From: Flavobacterium inviolabile
Lineage (GTDB): Bacteria; Bacteroidota; Bacteroidia; Flavobacteriales; Flavobacteriaceae
Assembly: GCF_013389455.1 (NCBI RefSeq)
Contig: NZ_CP058278.1
Location: forward strand, 3,658,001 to 3,722,000
Direction of reading: 5' to 3'
DNA: 64,000 nucleotides
Of the stretch, positions 36,237 to 45,783 are shown one piece after another (position 1 is the first letter of the stretch; each line of letters opens with the position of its first letter). Under the pieces are notes generated by a model, which was not told the DNA's origin, did not search any database, and saw nothing but the letters and a program-made list of their open reading frames with translations. The position numbers and the translations under genes were made by a program.

Positions 36237-37139
36237 CTAAATCTCTAAATGTTTTTTATTGCGCTTAAAAAGCAGTTTTTCATTAAAAACCACAATGGAA
36301 ACCAAAATTAAAAAATAGGCGGTCAGCTGTAAAAGACTCACCTGTTCTTTAAAATAGAAAATCGCGAGCAGGAAATTGATGATCGGGTTGATATAGATCA
36401 TGATTCCTACCGTTGCGGAACTTACTCCTTTGAGCGCATACAAATTTAAGAACAATGGTATAATGGTAAACAGCACTACAATAATGAGCAGGCAAATGTA
36501 AAACAAGCCTTCCGTTGGCAGTACGCCGCTGTATTTCGGGTAAAACGGCAGCATGATGCTTCCCGCTACCAGCAGCTGAATGTTCAGCAACAGGAATTTG
36601 TCTATTTCGCTGTTTTTTCGCTGGCTCACCAGATACAGGGCATAAGTAGCCGCCACGATCAGGCTGAAAAAGATATCCATAAAATGATTATAGGACAACA
36701 ACACGCAGCTGAAAACACTGATTCCTACCGCCGCCCACTGCCACTTACTCAACTTTTCTTTCAGTATAAAATAGGCAAAAACGGTGGTTAGGATCGGGCA
36801 TACCATATAGGCAAACGAGGCCGCCTTTACACTAACGTGGTTCATCACAAAAATAAAAAAGAACCAGTTCGCCATTAGCAATATCGATCCGCCGAACGTC
36901 AGAAACAATATCTGCCGCTTGTGGTTGGGCAGCATATTTTTAAAGTCCGACCAATTCTGCTTTACAACATTACCGCGAAACACCACATTAACGACCGTCA
37001 TTAAAATTACTCCGAGGAAAACACGGTAAAATAATATATCAAGCGACGGGTAATGATGAATGGGTTTTAATCCTAAACTGAAGAATCCCCAGATCAAAAA
37101 GGCTACAAAAGCAGCCAGGTAGTATTTTGTTGTTTTCAT
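36237..37139 (-). CDS. EamA/DMT-family transporter (RarD-like)
   Basis: 300 residues with about ten membrane helices and two EamA-type halves. RarD-like motifs are IWGFFSLGLKPIHHYPSLDILFYR in part (FLIWGFFSLGL), and FFIFVMNHVSVKAASFAYMVCPIL (in part, MNHVSVKAASFAYMVCPI). It probably exports a metabolite across the inner membrane. The substrate is unknown. The cysteine desulfurase gene follows 2 bases after it, and the MFS gene ends 75 bases upstream across a strong hairpin. Confidence 0.85.
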   Translation of the reverse strand: MKTTKYYLAAFVAFLIWGFFSLGLKPIHHYPSLDILFYRVFLGVILMTVVNVVFRGNVVKQNWSDFKNMLPNHKRQILFLTFGGSILLMANWFFFIFVMNHVSVKAASFAYMVCPILTTVFAYFILKEKLSKWQWAAVGISVFSCVLLSYNHFMDIFFSLIVAATYALYLVSQRKNSEIDKFLLLNIQLLVAGSIMLPFYPKYSGVLPTEGLFYICLLIIVVLFTIIPLFLNLYALKGVSSATVGIMIYINPIINFLLAIFYFKEQVSLLQLTAYFLILVSIVVFNEKLLFKRNKKHLEI

Positions 37140-37142
37140 CAG

Positions 37143-37195
37143 AAAATAAAATTCGGAGCAAAGGTACTAATTTCCCCTGCTCCGAATTTTATTTT
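37143..37195 (-). terminator. Strong hairpin terminator of the FucP-like gene
   Basis: An 18-bp perfect stem AAAATAAAATTCGGAGCA / TGCTCCGAATTTTATTTT with a 17-base loop, just downstream of the MFS gene and upstream of EamA on the same strand. Confidence 0.8.
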
Positions 37196-37214
37196 ATCTT
37201 TTTCTTAATCTTTA

Positions 37215-38975
37215 TTAATGGGCACCTTCAATTTCTATGGAATCCACGTCGATCTTTTGTTTCGCCAAAATGGATTTTACAATGATGGCGAAGAATGTCA
37301 GGTAGGCAAAGCAGATTACCGGGATAATATAGGAATTGTGAATCCCGATAATATCGGCCAGTTTTCCCTGGATCGGCGGAATGATTCCGCCTCCTAAAAT
37401 CATCATGATTAAAAAGGCTGAACCCTGTGCGGTATATTTCCCTAATCCCATAATGGAAAGGCTGAAAATGGCCGGCCACATGATACTGCAGGCCAATCCT
37501 CCTGCCAGGAAAGCATAAATGGCGATCGTACCTTCCGTAAGCAATCCGGTTAGCATCGCTACTAATCCGATACAGCCGAAAATCATTAAGGTTCTTGCCG
37601 GTTTGTCTTTACTCAAAAAGAAAGCGGCAATCTGTACGAATACGCAAACCACATAATAATACAACGGCGACATATCTTTTTCTGCCAGCGTATTCACGCC
37701 GATGATAATGGAGAATGCAAGCAACGGCACAACAATGAGCGCCAGATTCTTTTTATTTCTACTCAGGTTAAAAACGCTGATGGCGCCTGCCCAGCGGCCA
37801 ATCATCAGGCTTCCCCAATACATGGAAATATAAGGGGCAATTTCGGAAGACTGGTGTTTCCCGAATTCCGGCAGTTTTAACAATTCTCCCAGGTTACTCC
37901 CGATAGCCACTTCGACACCCACATAGGTAAAGATGGCCAGCATTCCTAAAACCAGCTGCGGGTACTGCATCGCGCCCCAGCCTTCACTGCTTTTTTTGGC
38001 ATTTCTTTTGGCCAGCAGCAATCCGCCTACAATCACAACCAGTGCTCCGGAAAGCCAGTACATTCTGGTTTTCTCCAAAGCCGATTTTAATTCATGGGCT
38101 TCCGTTTCTATGTTTTTAATAACACTTTCTGCCAGAGCAGCATTGTCATCAATCGAAATATTTGATTTTACGTTTTTAATTTCTTTTTCCAACGATTCAA
38201 TTTTCAAAGCATCATCACTTTTGTAGCTATTGAAAACCGGGATAAACATCACCGCCAGAAGTACCGTCATGACAACCAGTGTACGGATCGCTTTGTTGGC
38301 TTTTTCCATCGGTTCGTCAGATATACCGGCCGGAACCTTTTTGGAAAAATAGAACAATGCCGCAGCCGCTAAAAATAAAAGCCCTACACAGATGTAAAGC
38401 ACGATTACCTTGTCCAGTTCCAGATGCTTGATCTGATCGTCTGTAATTGACGCTGTAGTACCAAATAAAGCCAGTCCTACGACTATGGGACCGATAGTTG
38501 TTCCAAAGGAGTTAATTCCTCCACCTAAGTTCACCCTGCTTGCCCCTGTTTTCGGGTTGCCCAGTGAAATGGCAAAAGGGTTGGCTGCCGTTTGCTGCAA
38601 TGAAAAGCCCAGCGCAACGATAAACAAGCCCACCAGCATTCCCAGATAGACATTACACTGTACCGCTATTATCATGGCTCCCGCTCCCAAAGCAGAGAAC
38701 AATAATCCGTAGACAATACTCTTTTTATAACCCCAGTTCCCAACGATATCCTTTCCTTTTGAAGCACCAAAAATAAATAAGAGCAAAGCGCCCAGGTAAT
38801 ACGCCGTATAAAAGGCAAAATCAATTAGCTGGGACTGGAACTGATCTAATGAAAAATAATTTTTACAAAAGGGAATAAAAATGCTGTTTCCAGCCGCTAT
38901 AAAACCCCAGAAAAAAAATACCGTAATAAGGGTATAAAGAGCCGGATAATTGGTCTTAGTTGGTGATACTTCCAT
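37215..38975 (-). CDS. FucP-like sugar MFS transporter with extra loop
   Basis: 586 residues, about 130-150 longer than FucP-type sugar/H+ symporters. The N-terminal half shows [21 protein letters not shown] and [20 protein letters not shown], with the [17 protein letters not shown] segment typical of the family. Between two added hydrophobic helices (about residues 228-248 and 305-323) is an insert of 60 residues rich in Lys and Glu ([18 protein letters not shown]) predicted to form a coiled coil. The C-terminal half has [21 protein letters not shown] and [28 protein letters not shown] promoter element precedes it. Confidence 0.88.
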   Translation of the reverse strand: MEVSPTKTNYPALYTLITVFFFWGFIAAGNSIFIPFCKNYFSLDQFQSQLIDFAFYTAYYLGALLLFIFGASKGKDIVGNWGYKKSIVYGLLFSALGAGAMIIAVQCNVYLGMLVGLFIVALGFSLQQTAANPFAISLGNPKTGASRVNLGGGINSFGTTIGPIVVGLALFGTTASITDDQIKHLELDKVIVLYICVGLLFLAAAALFYFSKKVPAGISDEPMEKANKAIRTLVVMTVLLAVMFIPVFNSYKSDDALKIESLEKEIKNVKSNISIDDNAALAESVIKNIETEAHELKSALEKTRMYWLSGALVVIVGGLLLAKRNAKKSSEGWGAMQYPQLVLGMLAIFTYVGVEVAIGSNLGELLKLPEFGKHQSSEIAPYISMYWGSLMIGRWAGAISVFNLSRNKKNLALIVVPLLAFSIIIGVNTLAEKDMSPLYYYVVCVFVQIAAFFLSKDKPARTLMIFGCIGLVAMLTGLLTEGTIAIYAFLAGGLACSIMWPAIFSLSIMGLGKYTAQGSAFLIMMILGGGIIPPIQGKLADIIGIHNSYIIPVICFAYLTFFAIIVKSILAKQKIDVDSIEIEGAH

Positions 38976-39011
38976 ATATACAGGAACTTGGTTGGTTAGT
39001 TATTAGGATTT

Positions 39012-39019
39012 CAAATATA
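39012..39019 (-). promoter_or_regulatory. -7 element upstream of the MFS transporter gene
   Basis: TATATTTG on the - strand matches TAnnTTTG, about 36 bases before the ATG at 38975. A TTG lies 21 bases further upstream, two more than the optimum. On the + strand TACTTTTG at 39072-39079 may serve the divergent lipoprotein gene. Confidence 0.5.
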
Positions 39020-39098
39020 ACAATTAAGTTGAATTTGATTCAATCCGCTTAGTAGTAAATGTAAAAAAAGTTACTTTTGTTACAAATTCTATGATAAA

Positions 39099-40058
39099 AT
39101 GAAAAAAATATTTGGAGCATTTGTATGCCTGTTTTTATTGAACGGATGTGACGATGGCGATATCGTTGTTGAAACTTTTGATTTTGGTAGCAGCAGCATC
39201 CAGAAATGCAGCAACAGTACGGACACCCAGACCATTCTTACCAGAACCAACAAAAACCAGCTAATGCTGATCAATGTGGCGGCTTCTAATTTCAAGAACC
39301 AGGAAACTGTGGCCGGCACCCCGATAACCATTACCACAACCGGATCGGAAATCATATACCGTTCCTACAGTGACGATGTTACTTCTGCAGCGGTTTGCTC
39401 GACCATTCCTCCGGTAAGTCCGGTAGTAGCGGAAGAATACCGGGTGCTTCCCGGCGGTACAATCGAGATCGTAACATCCATGCTTCCGAATGTAAATGCG
39501 TCATCATTAGCAACAAGCGTTAGCTATAACCACCAGATAAAATTCAAGAACGTACAGTTTTCAAACGGGGCTTCCACGATCTCTTTCCAGGAATATCTTT
39601 TCGGTACCTATACCCCGACCACTAATACGCTTTCGTTCTCTTTCACCGATCCGACCATCAAGAACTGTACGGATAATAAGATCTTCCTGCAAAGCAGCAA
39701 CCAGGCCTTATTATTGGATTTACCGGCAGCTTCCTATCCGAGTGACGCAGGAACACAAACCATTACTTTAGACGGAACCAACAGGGCAATATACCGACTT
39801 TATACAGGAGGTGCTGCTGCCGATTATACTACCGATTTAATCTGCTCCGGTACTCCGGCAACTCCTATCATGCTGAGTGAAGAATGGATCGCCAACGAAG
39901 GTACTGTTACCATAGTGACCACTGCTATTTTTGGAGTGGACAACACGACAATAATCGGTTACAAACACAATATCAAATTCACCAATATCCGATACAAAAA
40001 AGGAAGTCAGTCGTTCCTGCATCCGGAATATACCTTTGGTGACTACAGAACAAATTAA
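39099..40058 (+). CDS. Lipoprotein with two homologous internal repeats
   Basis: 319 residues. Lipobox LLNGCDDGD (Cys at about residue 17). The mature protein holds two copies of a roughly 140-residue unit. Copy 1 has DFGSSSIQKCS, ITTTGSEIIYRSYS, SAAVCST, EEYRVLPGGTIEIVTS, YNHQIKFKNVQFSNG and EYLFGTYT. Copy 2 has TDPTIKNCTDNK, NRAIYRLYTG, TDLICSG, EEWIANEGTVTIVTT, YKHNIKFTNIRYKKG and EYTFGDYR. Each has two Cys at equivalent places, suggesting a disulfide. The protein is probably anchored to the outer membrane. I do not recognise a family. Confidence 0.75.
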   Translation: MKKIFGAFVCLFLLNGCDDGDIVVETFDFGSSSIQKCSNSTDTQTILTRTNKNQLMLINVAASNFKNQETVAGTPITITTTGSEIIYRSYSDDVTSAAVCSTIPPVSPVVAEEYRVLPGGTIEIVTSMLPNVNASSLATSVSYNHQIKFKNVQFSNGASTISFQEYLFGTYTPTTNTLSFSFTDPTIKNCTDNKIFLQSSNQALLLDLPAASYPSDAGTQTITLDGTNRAIYRLYTGGAAADYTTDLICSGTPATPIMLSEEWIANEGTVTIVTTAIFGVDNTTIIGYKHNIKFTNIRYKKGSQSFLHPEYTFGDYRTN

Positions 40059-40081
40059 GACAAAAGTATTCTAATTATACT

Positions 40082-40112
40082 AAAAAGCCCAAACATGATG
40101 TTTGGGCTTTTT
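40082..40112. terminator. Bidirectional terminator
   Basis: Stem AAAAAGCCCAAAC / GTTTGGGCTTTTT with a 5-base loop, between the convergent lipoprotein and Smr genes. Confidence 0.85.
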
Positions 40113-40118
40113 TATTGC

Positions 40119-40673
40119 TTAGCGGTTTGCGTTTTGCTTGAAATAAACTTCCGTTGCGCCTAATCCGTACTTCTGATAATCGGCATCCTGAAACACGATA
40201 TTGTCGTATCGTCCCAAAAGAAAATCCAGTTCTGCTTTCAGGATCCCTTCGCCTACACCATGAATAAAAACGATCCGCGGTATCCTGTTTCGCATCGCAA
40301 ATTCAATTTGTCTTTTTGCCGTTTCCGTCTGTAATGTCAGAATATCATAGTTCGACATTCCTCTTTTAGACGGCACCAGTTTTTCGATATGCAAATCGAT
40401 TTCCAGTACAAAATCATCCTTCTTAGAACGCTTTTCCTTAACAAAAGAACGCTTTTTAGGCAGCTCTTTCTCCTTCAAAACGGCATCTAAAGTCTGACCT
40501 GAATTAAACACCTCTAATTTACTGGAATTATTTATTTTAACCAATTCGTTGACAAAATATGTCATCGTGAATCCGTCGGTAGTTTCCACTATAATCTGCT
40601 CTTTTTGGAATCCTACAACTACTCCGTTTATGTTGTCGTCGAGCACGGCAACCTGGTCCCCTATGTTAAACAT
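40119..40673 (-). CDS. Smr-domain protein (DUF2027/MutS2 C-terminus-like)
   Basis: 184 residues from the ATG at 40673 (MFNIGDQVAVLDDNINGV). An upstream ATG at 40700 adds nine residues and seems less likely, as the true start overlaps the previous gene by 8 bases. The N-terminal part is a small KOW/SH3-like beta region. The C-terminal half is an Smr domain with EIDLHIEKLVPS and FIHGVGEGILKAEL, then GLGATEVYF. Smr domains are endonucleases or RNA-binding. The MutS2 ATPase part is absent. Function unproven. Confidence 0.82.
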   Translation of the reverse strand: MFNIGDQVAVLDDNINGVVVGFQKEQIIVETTDGFTMTYFVNELVKINNSSKLEVFNSGQTLDAVLKEKELPKKRSFVKEKRSKKDDFVLEIDLHIEKLVPSKRGMSNYDILTLQTETAKRQIEFAMRNRIPRIVFIHGVGEGILKAELDFLLGRYDNIVFQDADYQKYGLGATEVYFKQNANR

Positions 40674-40848
40674 CCTCTTCTTCTCTTTCCTGATTTTCAC
40701 TTGGCACTTTAGCCATCAGCCGCATCATCCCGTAAAAGAAAATAACCACGGCTATAACCTGAATCCAGACATTGGGATGTGGCTGCGTTTGTTCGTACAG
40801 TCCCCAGCCTCCCATTCCAAACATTACTATTATAAAAATTGTTTTCAT
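40666..40848 (-). CDS. Small two-helix membrane protein
   Basis: 60 residues: MKTIFIIVMFGMGGWGLYEQ gives one hydrophobic segment, WIQVIAVVIFFYGMMRLMAK a second, and the tail EREEEDV is acidic. It is coupled to the Smr gene by an 8-base overlap, which argues that it is a real gene. I do not recognise a family. Confidence 0.6.
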   Translation of the reverse strand: MKTIFIIVMFGMGGWGLYEQTQPHPNVWIQVIAVVIFFYGMMRLMAKVPSENQEREEEDV

Positions 40849-41011
40849 CGCTATTAGTTTACTTTTTCAAAAATAGGAAACTTTACAAACACCGCATCTC
40901 TTTTCGGCCGAATATCTTCCGGCGCTCATTTTCCAAACAGCAGCACCTTCCTATTCTTTTCAAAACAACACCAACAACATTCTATTCTACATTTCCGATA
41001 CAGCCATAAAA

Positions 41012-41034
41012 AAAGGTCCGCTTAGCGGACCTTT
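41012..41034 (-). terminator. Terminator of rocD
   Basis: Perfect 10-bp stem AAAGGTCCGC / GCGGACCTTT with a TTA loop and a T run on the - strand, 4 bases past the rocD stop. Confidence 0.85.
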
Positions 41035-41037
41035 ATA

Positions 41038-42282
41038 TTATTTTTCAAACTGTTTTAAAGTGTCTGTAATGATTCGGACACAGTCCAGCAGCTGCTCTTC
41101 ATTCATGACCAAAGGCGGTGCAAAGCGAATGATATTTCCATGCGTTGGCTTAGCCAATAATCCGTTATCGCGTAATGCCAAACAGATGTTCCAGGCGGTA
41201 TCACTTTCTTCCGTATCGTTAATTACAATAGCGTTCAACAGCCCTTTTCCTCTTACTAAAGTACAGATGCTGCTTGTGGCAATATAGTCATTCATTTTAG
41301 CGCGGAACAGGTCTCCAAGTACCGCTGCATTTTCGGCAAGCTGTTCTTCTTCCACTACCGTTAAAGCAGCAATAGCGACAGCGGCTGCAATCGGGTTTCC
41401 ACCAAAAGTAGATCCGTGCTGTCCCGGTTTGATCACATTCATGATCGCATCATTTGCCAATACTGCCGATACCGGATAGGCACCTCCGGAAAGGGCTTTT
41501 CCTAAAATCAGCACATCCGGTTTTACATTTTCATGTTCAACAGCCAGCAGTTTACCTGTACGGGCAATTCCGGTCTGAACCTCATCGGCAATAAACAATA
41601 CATTATGCGCTTCACACAATGCTTTTGCTTTTGCAAGGTAACCTTCGGACGGTACATATACTCCTGCCTCCCCCTGAATAGGTTCTACAAGGAAGCCAGC
41701 AACGTTTTTAGTCGATTTTAAAGCGTTTTCCAGCGCAGTGATGTCATCGTAAGCAATTTTAATAAATCCTTCCGTATACGGCCCGAAATTCTTTCTGGCG
41801 TTCTCATCATTCGAAAAAGAGATAATCGTAGTGGTTCTTCCGTGAAAATTGTTCTCGCAAACAATTATCTGCGCTTCATTTTCGGCGATTCCTTTTTTCT
41901 CATAAGCCCATTTTCTCGTTAGCTTCAAAGCCGTTTCCACAGCTTCAGCCCCGGTATTCATAGGAAGTACTTTGTCGAAACCGAAATAACCGGTTACAAA
42001 TTTCTCGTAAGCTCCTAACTTATCATTATAAAATGCTCTTGACGTTAACGCCAGCGTTTGCGCCTGCTCTGTCATGGCACTGATAATTTTAGGATGGCAG
42101 TGTCCCTGATTAACCGCAGAATATGCCGATAAAAAATCGTAATATTTTTTACCTTCAACATCCCACACAAAAACACCTTCTCCTCTGTTTAACACTACCG
42201 GAAGCGGGTGGTAGTTGTGCGCTCCGTGTTTATCTTCCAAAGCAATCGCTTCGGCTGAACTCATTTTTTCTATAACTGACAT
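41038..42282 (-). CDS. rocD: Ornithine--oxo-acid transaminase
   Basis: 414 residues from the ATG at 42282 (the TTG two codons earlier is not needed). Class III aminotransferase: [16 protein letters not shown], Asp in [19 protein letters not shown], the PLP Lys in [19 protein letters not shown], and [16 protein letters not shown]. Starting at [26 protein letters not shown] it matches ornithine aminotransferases, which turn ornithine into glutamate semialdehyde. Standing alone, it serves arginine or proline interconversion. Confidence 0.93.
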   Translation of the reverse strand: MSVIEKMSSAEAIALEDKHGAHNYHPLPVVLNRGEGVFVWDVEGKKYYDFLSAYSAVNQGHCHPKIISAMTEQAQTLALTSRAFYNDKLGAYEKFVTGYFGFDKVLPMNTGAEAVETALKLTRKWAYEKKGIAENEAQIIVCENNFHGRTTTIISFSNDENARKNFGPYTEGFIKIAYDDITALENALKSTKNVAGFLVEPIQGEAGVYVPSEGYLAKAKALCEAHNVLFIADEVQTGIARTGKLLAVEHENVKPDVLILGKALSGGAYPVSAVLANDAIMNVIKPGQHGSTFGGNPIAAAVAIAALTVVEEEQLAENAAVLGDLFRAKMNDYIATSSICTLVRGKGLLNAIVINDTEESDTAWNICLALRDNGLLAKPTHGNIIRFAPPLVMNEEQLLDCVRIITDTLKQFEK

Positions 42283-42501
42283 TTTCAATTTAGTTTGTTT
42301 GCTATATCTTACATTCCTTCTTTTTCAGGAGAGAAATCATCCTATAGAGTTGTGCAATTTACTAATTCTATTTTAAAAAAGTAACACAAAACAGAATCTT
42401 TAATGTGTAATTATAACAATTCAATCGTTTATTTGTGTTTTTTATAACAAATAAAACTATTGCTAAAACGGCGTTTGAAATATCATAGAAATGCTGTCCG
42501 T

Positions 42502-42999
42502 TTACATCATCACCTCATCGGCACTTGGTCCGTAACTTCCCGGAATAGGAATATTCAGCAGGCGAAGGTAAACTCCCAGCTGGGCACGATGGTGTACAAT
42601 CTGGCTGTAGCTCATCCGGATTACTTCATATTTGGAAGAAGTACTGTAAATCTGTTCACCGTTTCGCAGGGTCCATTCTTCCCAGAATTCTTCTTCATCT
42701 GTTGCCACCAGCGACTGCTCTCCTTCTTTTAAGGATTTTTCAAAAAACGCCAGTAGCTCTTCCGTATTTTTAACATCCTGGGATTCATACGGATTGTTCG
42801 CAAAATCAAGTTCGTTGGTGTTCAGCACCATGTTTACCCATGCCGGAAGTTCGGCTATATGGGCAGCCAGTACTTTCATTTTCATACTTTTCGGATGTGG
42901 CTGCCAGTCCAGTTTTTCTGTTGGCACACAGGATAACATTTTTCTGGTTGTTGCCGCTTCCTGCGCCATTTCGTCTTGTAATAACGTGATTAGTTTCAT
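42502..42999 (-). CDS. DinB-family protein
   Basis: 165 residues from the ATG at 42999 (MKLITLLQDEMAQEAATTRK). An in-frame TTG upstream adds 18 residues of poor quality. The four-helix DinB fold has a metal site of three His: AAHIAELPAWVNMV and YSQIVHHRAQLGVYLR. DinB-like proteins often act as thiol transferases; the thiol here is unknown. The WYL gene ends 80 bases away on the same strand and may control it. Confidence 0.82.
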   Translation of the reverse strand: MKLITLLQDEMAQEAATTRKMLSCVPTEKLDWQPHPKSMKMKVLAAHIAELPAWVNMVLNTNELDFANNPYESQDVKNTEELLAFFEKSLKEGEQSLVATDEEEFWEEWTLRNGEQIYSTSSKYEVIRMSYSQIVHHRAQLGVYLRLLNIPIPGSYGPSADEVMM

Positions 43000-43079
43000 G
43001 ATTGTTTTGCTTTTATTGTTTAACAATACAAAGGAACAACCGTGTTGTGACAACAGTGTGTCAGTAGATTTTTAAGAAA

Positions 43080-44027
43080 TTATTTTTTTTGAAGAATTTT
43101 TTCGGCAAGCTCTATAATCCGTTCATTCAGCGATGCCGGCTCTATGATTTCGGCATAATCGGCAAACATAATATACCAGCGGGCAAAGCCTTCATACAGC
43201 GAATCGGTTAAAAAAGTCATCTCTATTTCATTTCCTTTTATAACCTCACTAACAAAACCGTAATAGTGTTTTCGTTCCTGCAGGTACATGGCAATGTTTT
43301 TATCGACTTTTATAATTACCCGCTCCCTTCTGAAATTGAGATCCTGTTTTTTCTGTTCCTGGTATTTTTGAAGCGAAGCGTGTTCCATACGGAATATTTC
43401 TTCCGTCAGGAAAATATCCACCATTCTGTCGGCTCTGAAATGGCGGTAGGCATTCCGGTAATGGCAATATCCCACCGTATACCAGTATTCATTTTCATAA
43501 TAAATTCCGATGGGTTCCATCAGCCTTTCCGTATTTTCTTCGTTTCCGAAAGCCCGGTACGTCATTTTTACGATCCGCTTTTCCGATATGGCTTTCAGCA
43601 GCACATCCAGACTGTTGCCGGGTGCCGTATTATTCTTTTTCTTTTCCCGAACATGAATGTGACGCTCCAAACCTTCAACCAGTTCCTTTTCACTTCCTCT
43701 TAAAACGGATTTGATTTTATACATCGCCGACTGAAAATTGTTCTGAACTGCCGAATCGGAAAGTTTTTCCATTAGTTTCTCTGCCGTTATAAAAGCCATT
43801 GCTTCCTCCTGCGTGAACATGACCGGAGGCAAGCGGTAACCGTCCACAATGGAATAGCCCACACCGGCTTCCCCGTATAACGGTACTCCGGCTTCTTCCA
43901 GTGTCCGGATATCCCTGTACACCGTTCTTAAGCTAATATCAAATCTATCGGCAAGATCCTGAGCCTTTACAACTTTCCTGGATTGCAGCTGGATTAAAAT
44001 CGCGGTAATACGGTCAAAACGGTTCAT
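43080..44027 (-). CDS. WYL-domain transcriptional regulator (YafY family)
   Basis: 315 residues. The N-terminal HTH reads LADRFDISLRTVYRDIRTLEE, followed by GVPLYGEAGVGY. The central WYL domain has KMTYRAFG and EPIGIYYENEYWYTVGYCH, then FRADRMVDI; a small C-terminal domain follows. Such regulators often bind a small ligand through the WYL domain. A neighbouring target could be the DinB gene 80 bases downstream. This is inference. Confidence 0.9.
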   Translation of the reverse strand: MNRFDRITAILIQLQSRKVVKAQDLADRFDISLRTVYRDIRTLEEAGVPLYGEAGVGYSIVDGYRLPPVMFTQEEAMAFITAEKLMEKLSDSAVQNNFQSAMYKIKSVLRGSEKELVEGLERHIHVREKKKNNTAPGNSLDVLLKAISEKRIVKMTYRAFGNEENTERLMEPIGIYYENEYWYTVGYCHYRNAYRHFRADRMVDIFLTEEIFRMEHASLQKYQEQKKQDLNFRRERVIIKVDKNIAMYLQERKHYYGFVSEVIKGNEIEMTFLTDSLYEGFARWYIMFADYAEIIEPASLNERIIELAEKILQKK

Positions 44028-44255
44028 AACAACACTTTAGTTGTCAAAAATAAAACAAAGAAAGCCGACAGCAAATTTTTATTTTAAGAATCATCCGGCA
44101 GGTTCCTCCTGCACCACCGCTAACACTCCTTTCACAATTTATTAACAAAAATTTACTTCATAAAAAGCAATAGTAACATTTTGAGAATATTTCGATGTAT
44201 TTATGCTAACACAGCATGTTTAAGTTTGCCGGGTCTAACACAAAAACAAAAACAC

Positions 44256-45710
44256 ATGAAAATTAACAAAAGTATCCTGAGCCTTGCCGTGCTTACAGCC
44301 ATGCTGTCGTGCAACTCAGACGATGAAACAACAAACGATACGGGCAGCAACACTTCCCCTATTGAGTTAAAGAATTATTCCATTACTCCGGCGCTTATTA
44401 AAAACATGCCGGGCTTCCCTTCCTTACAGACATTTGCTCTTTTTTCAAGTGAAGATACGTTTATCAACACTCCCGGTTATGTTTTCGGAGGTTCTGCAGA
44501 CGGTTCCGGTTTATTTAAAAACAGCGACGGTACCTTTACATTCCTGGTAAATAACGAAGATAACTTTGCCGTTTCCAAAATCACGTTCGACAATCATTTC
44601 AAACCGGTAGCCGGAGAGTATGTATTGAATTCCAACGGTGCCGGAAACAGATTGTGTTCTGCTTCACTGGCAACTCCTGAAATCCACGGATTCGGACCTT
44701 TATTCTTAACAGCCGGAGAAAGCGGCGCCGAATCGCAAATCATCGGGATCACTCCTTTTGACACTAAAGCGAACAACAGCACACCAAGACCTTTAGCTGC
44801 TTTGGGAAGATGGAGTTCCGAAAATGCCGTTCCGTTACCTAAAACTGCCTATTCCGGGCAAACCGTTATTTTAATCGGGGATGACGATTCCGGAACTTAC
44901 GGCGGTCAGTTCGTGATGTATAAAAGTACTACCGGAGATCTAAACAACGGAAAAGTATATGTTATGAAAAGAACGGATGAGAATATGGTGGAAAGAAACA
45001 TGACCGAAGGCAACTCTTATGCCGTACAGTTTGTTGAAGTTCCGAATGCCAAAACAAATACCGGCGACCAGAACAACATCCTTTCCCAAACACTGAAAGC
45101 CATTCCTTTCGGACGTGTGGAAGATATTGATTACAGAAAAGAAGCCGGAAAAGAGCGTGAAGTATATTTCAACGTTACCGGACAGGATAATTCCGGTGCA
45201 AATGCCGATTATTCAAGATCTAAATACGGTCGTGTTTACAAATTGGTTTTAGACCAGAACAACCCGTTAGCAGGTCAGTTGACTTTGGTTTTAGACGGTG
45301 ACAACAGACAGGGAAAAGCCAAAAAATTCCAGAATGTGGATAACATCTGCGTTACTAAAAACTTTGTGTACCTACAGGAGGATTCAAACGGTTATGGCGA
45401 TGAGACCCACGATGCCTACATTTATCAGTACAACATTGCTACCGGTGAGTTAAAAGAAGTATTCGAACTGGATCACAAACGCAACGACCCGACGAACAAA
45501 TACCTTAGTGCCAGCTCGGCTTTGGGTTCATGGGAATACGGTGCTTTAATTGATGTTTCCGATGTTATCGGGATTCCGGACACTTTTATGCTAAGCATCC
45601 AGACACACAGCTGGAAAAAAGATGCTTTTAAAGGTGTAGACGGCGGAACGGTTCGTCCGAATGAAAATCAGGGCAGTCAGGTAATCTTAATTAAAGGCCT
45701 ACCAAGATAA
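44256..45710 (+). CDS. PhoX-like (DUF839) lipoprotein
   Basis: 484 residues from the ATG at 44256 (MKINKSILSLAVLTAMLSCNS). An ATG at 44181 is in frame but would bury the lipoprotein signal. Cys at about residue 19 follows LTAMLSCN. The mature chain looks like a PhoX/DUF839 beta-propeller: ATPEIHGFGPLF, FGRVEDIDYRKEAGKEREVYF in part, YGRVYKLVLD and FQNVDNICVTKNFVYLQEDS. PhoX enzymes are Ca-Fe alkaline phosphatases. Whether catalytic ligands are complete cannot be decided by eye. It may be co-regulated with the peroxidase gene downstream. Confidence 0.78.
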   Translation: MKINKSILSLAVLTAMLSCNSDDETTNDTGSNTSPIELKNYSITPALIKNMPGFPSLQTFALFSSEDTFINTPGYVFGGSADGSGLFKNSDGTFTFLVNNEDNFAVSKITFDNHFKPVAGEYVLNSNGAGNRLCSASLATPEIHGFGPLFLTAGESGAESQIIGITPFDTKANNSTPRPLAALGRWSSENAVPLPKTAYSGQTVILIGDDDSGTYGGQFVMYKSTTGDLNNGKVYVMKRTDENMVERNMTEGNSYAVQFVEVPNAKTNTGDQNNILSQTLKAIPFGRVEDIDYRKEAGKEREVYFNVTGQDNSGANADYSRSKYGRVYKLVLDQNNPLAGQLTLVLDGDNRQGKAKKFQNVDNICVTKNFVYLQEDSNGYGDETHDAYIYQYNIATGELKEVFELDHKRNDPTNKYLSASSALGSWEYGALIDVSDVIGIPDTFMLSIQTHSWKKDAFKGVDGGTVRPNENQGSQVILIKGLPR

Positions 45711-45735
45711 TCACTACAATTTTTATATAAAAAAC

Positions 45736-45768
45736 ATTAGGAATGCAGACCCGTTTTGCATTCCTAAT
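45736..45768 (+). terminator. Hairpin between PhoX-like and peroxidase genes
   Basis: Stem ATTAGGAATGCA / TGCATTCCTAAT with a 9-base loop. It ends 16 bases before the peroxidase start. It may be a partial terminator or a processing point that limits expression of the downstream gene. T-richness downstream is modest. Confidence 0.5.
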
Positions 45769-45783
45769 TTCAATTATACCATT

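Noticed and set aside
40674-40700. Earlier ATG for the Smr-domain gene
   Set aside because: The nine added residues are basic and not in the family, and the shorter start gives the usual 8-base overlap.
42289-42501. tRNA or small RNA between rocD and the DinB gene
   Set aside because: No cloverleaf or strong hairpin can be drawn; the sequence is AT-rich and looks like a promoter region.
44181-44255. Earlier ATG for the PhoX-like gene
   Set aside because: Starting at 44181 would put 25 polar residues in front of a clear lipoprotein signal peptide.
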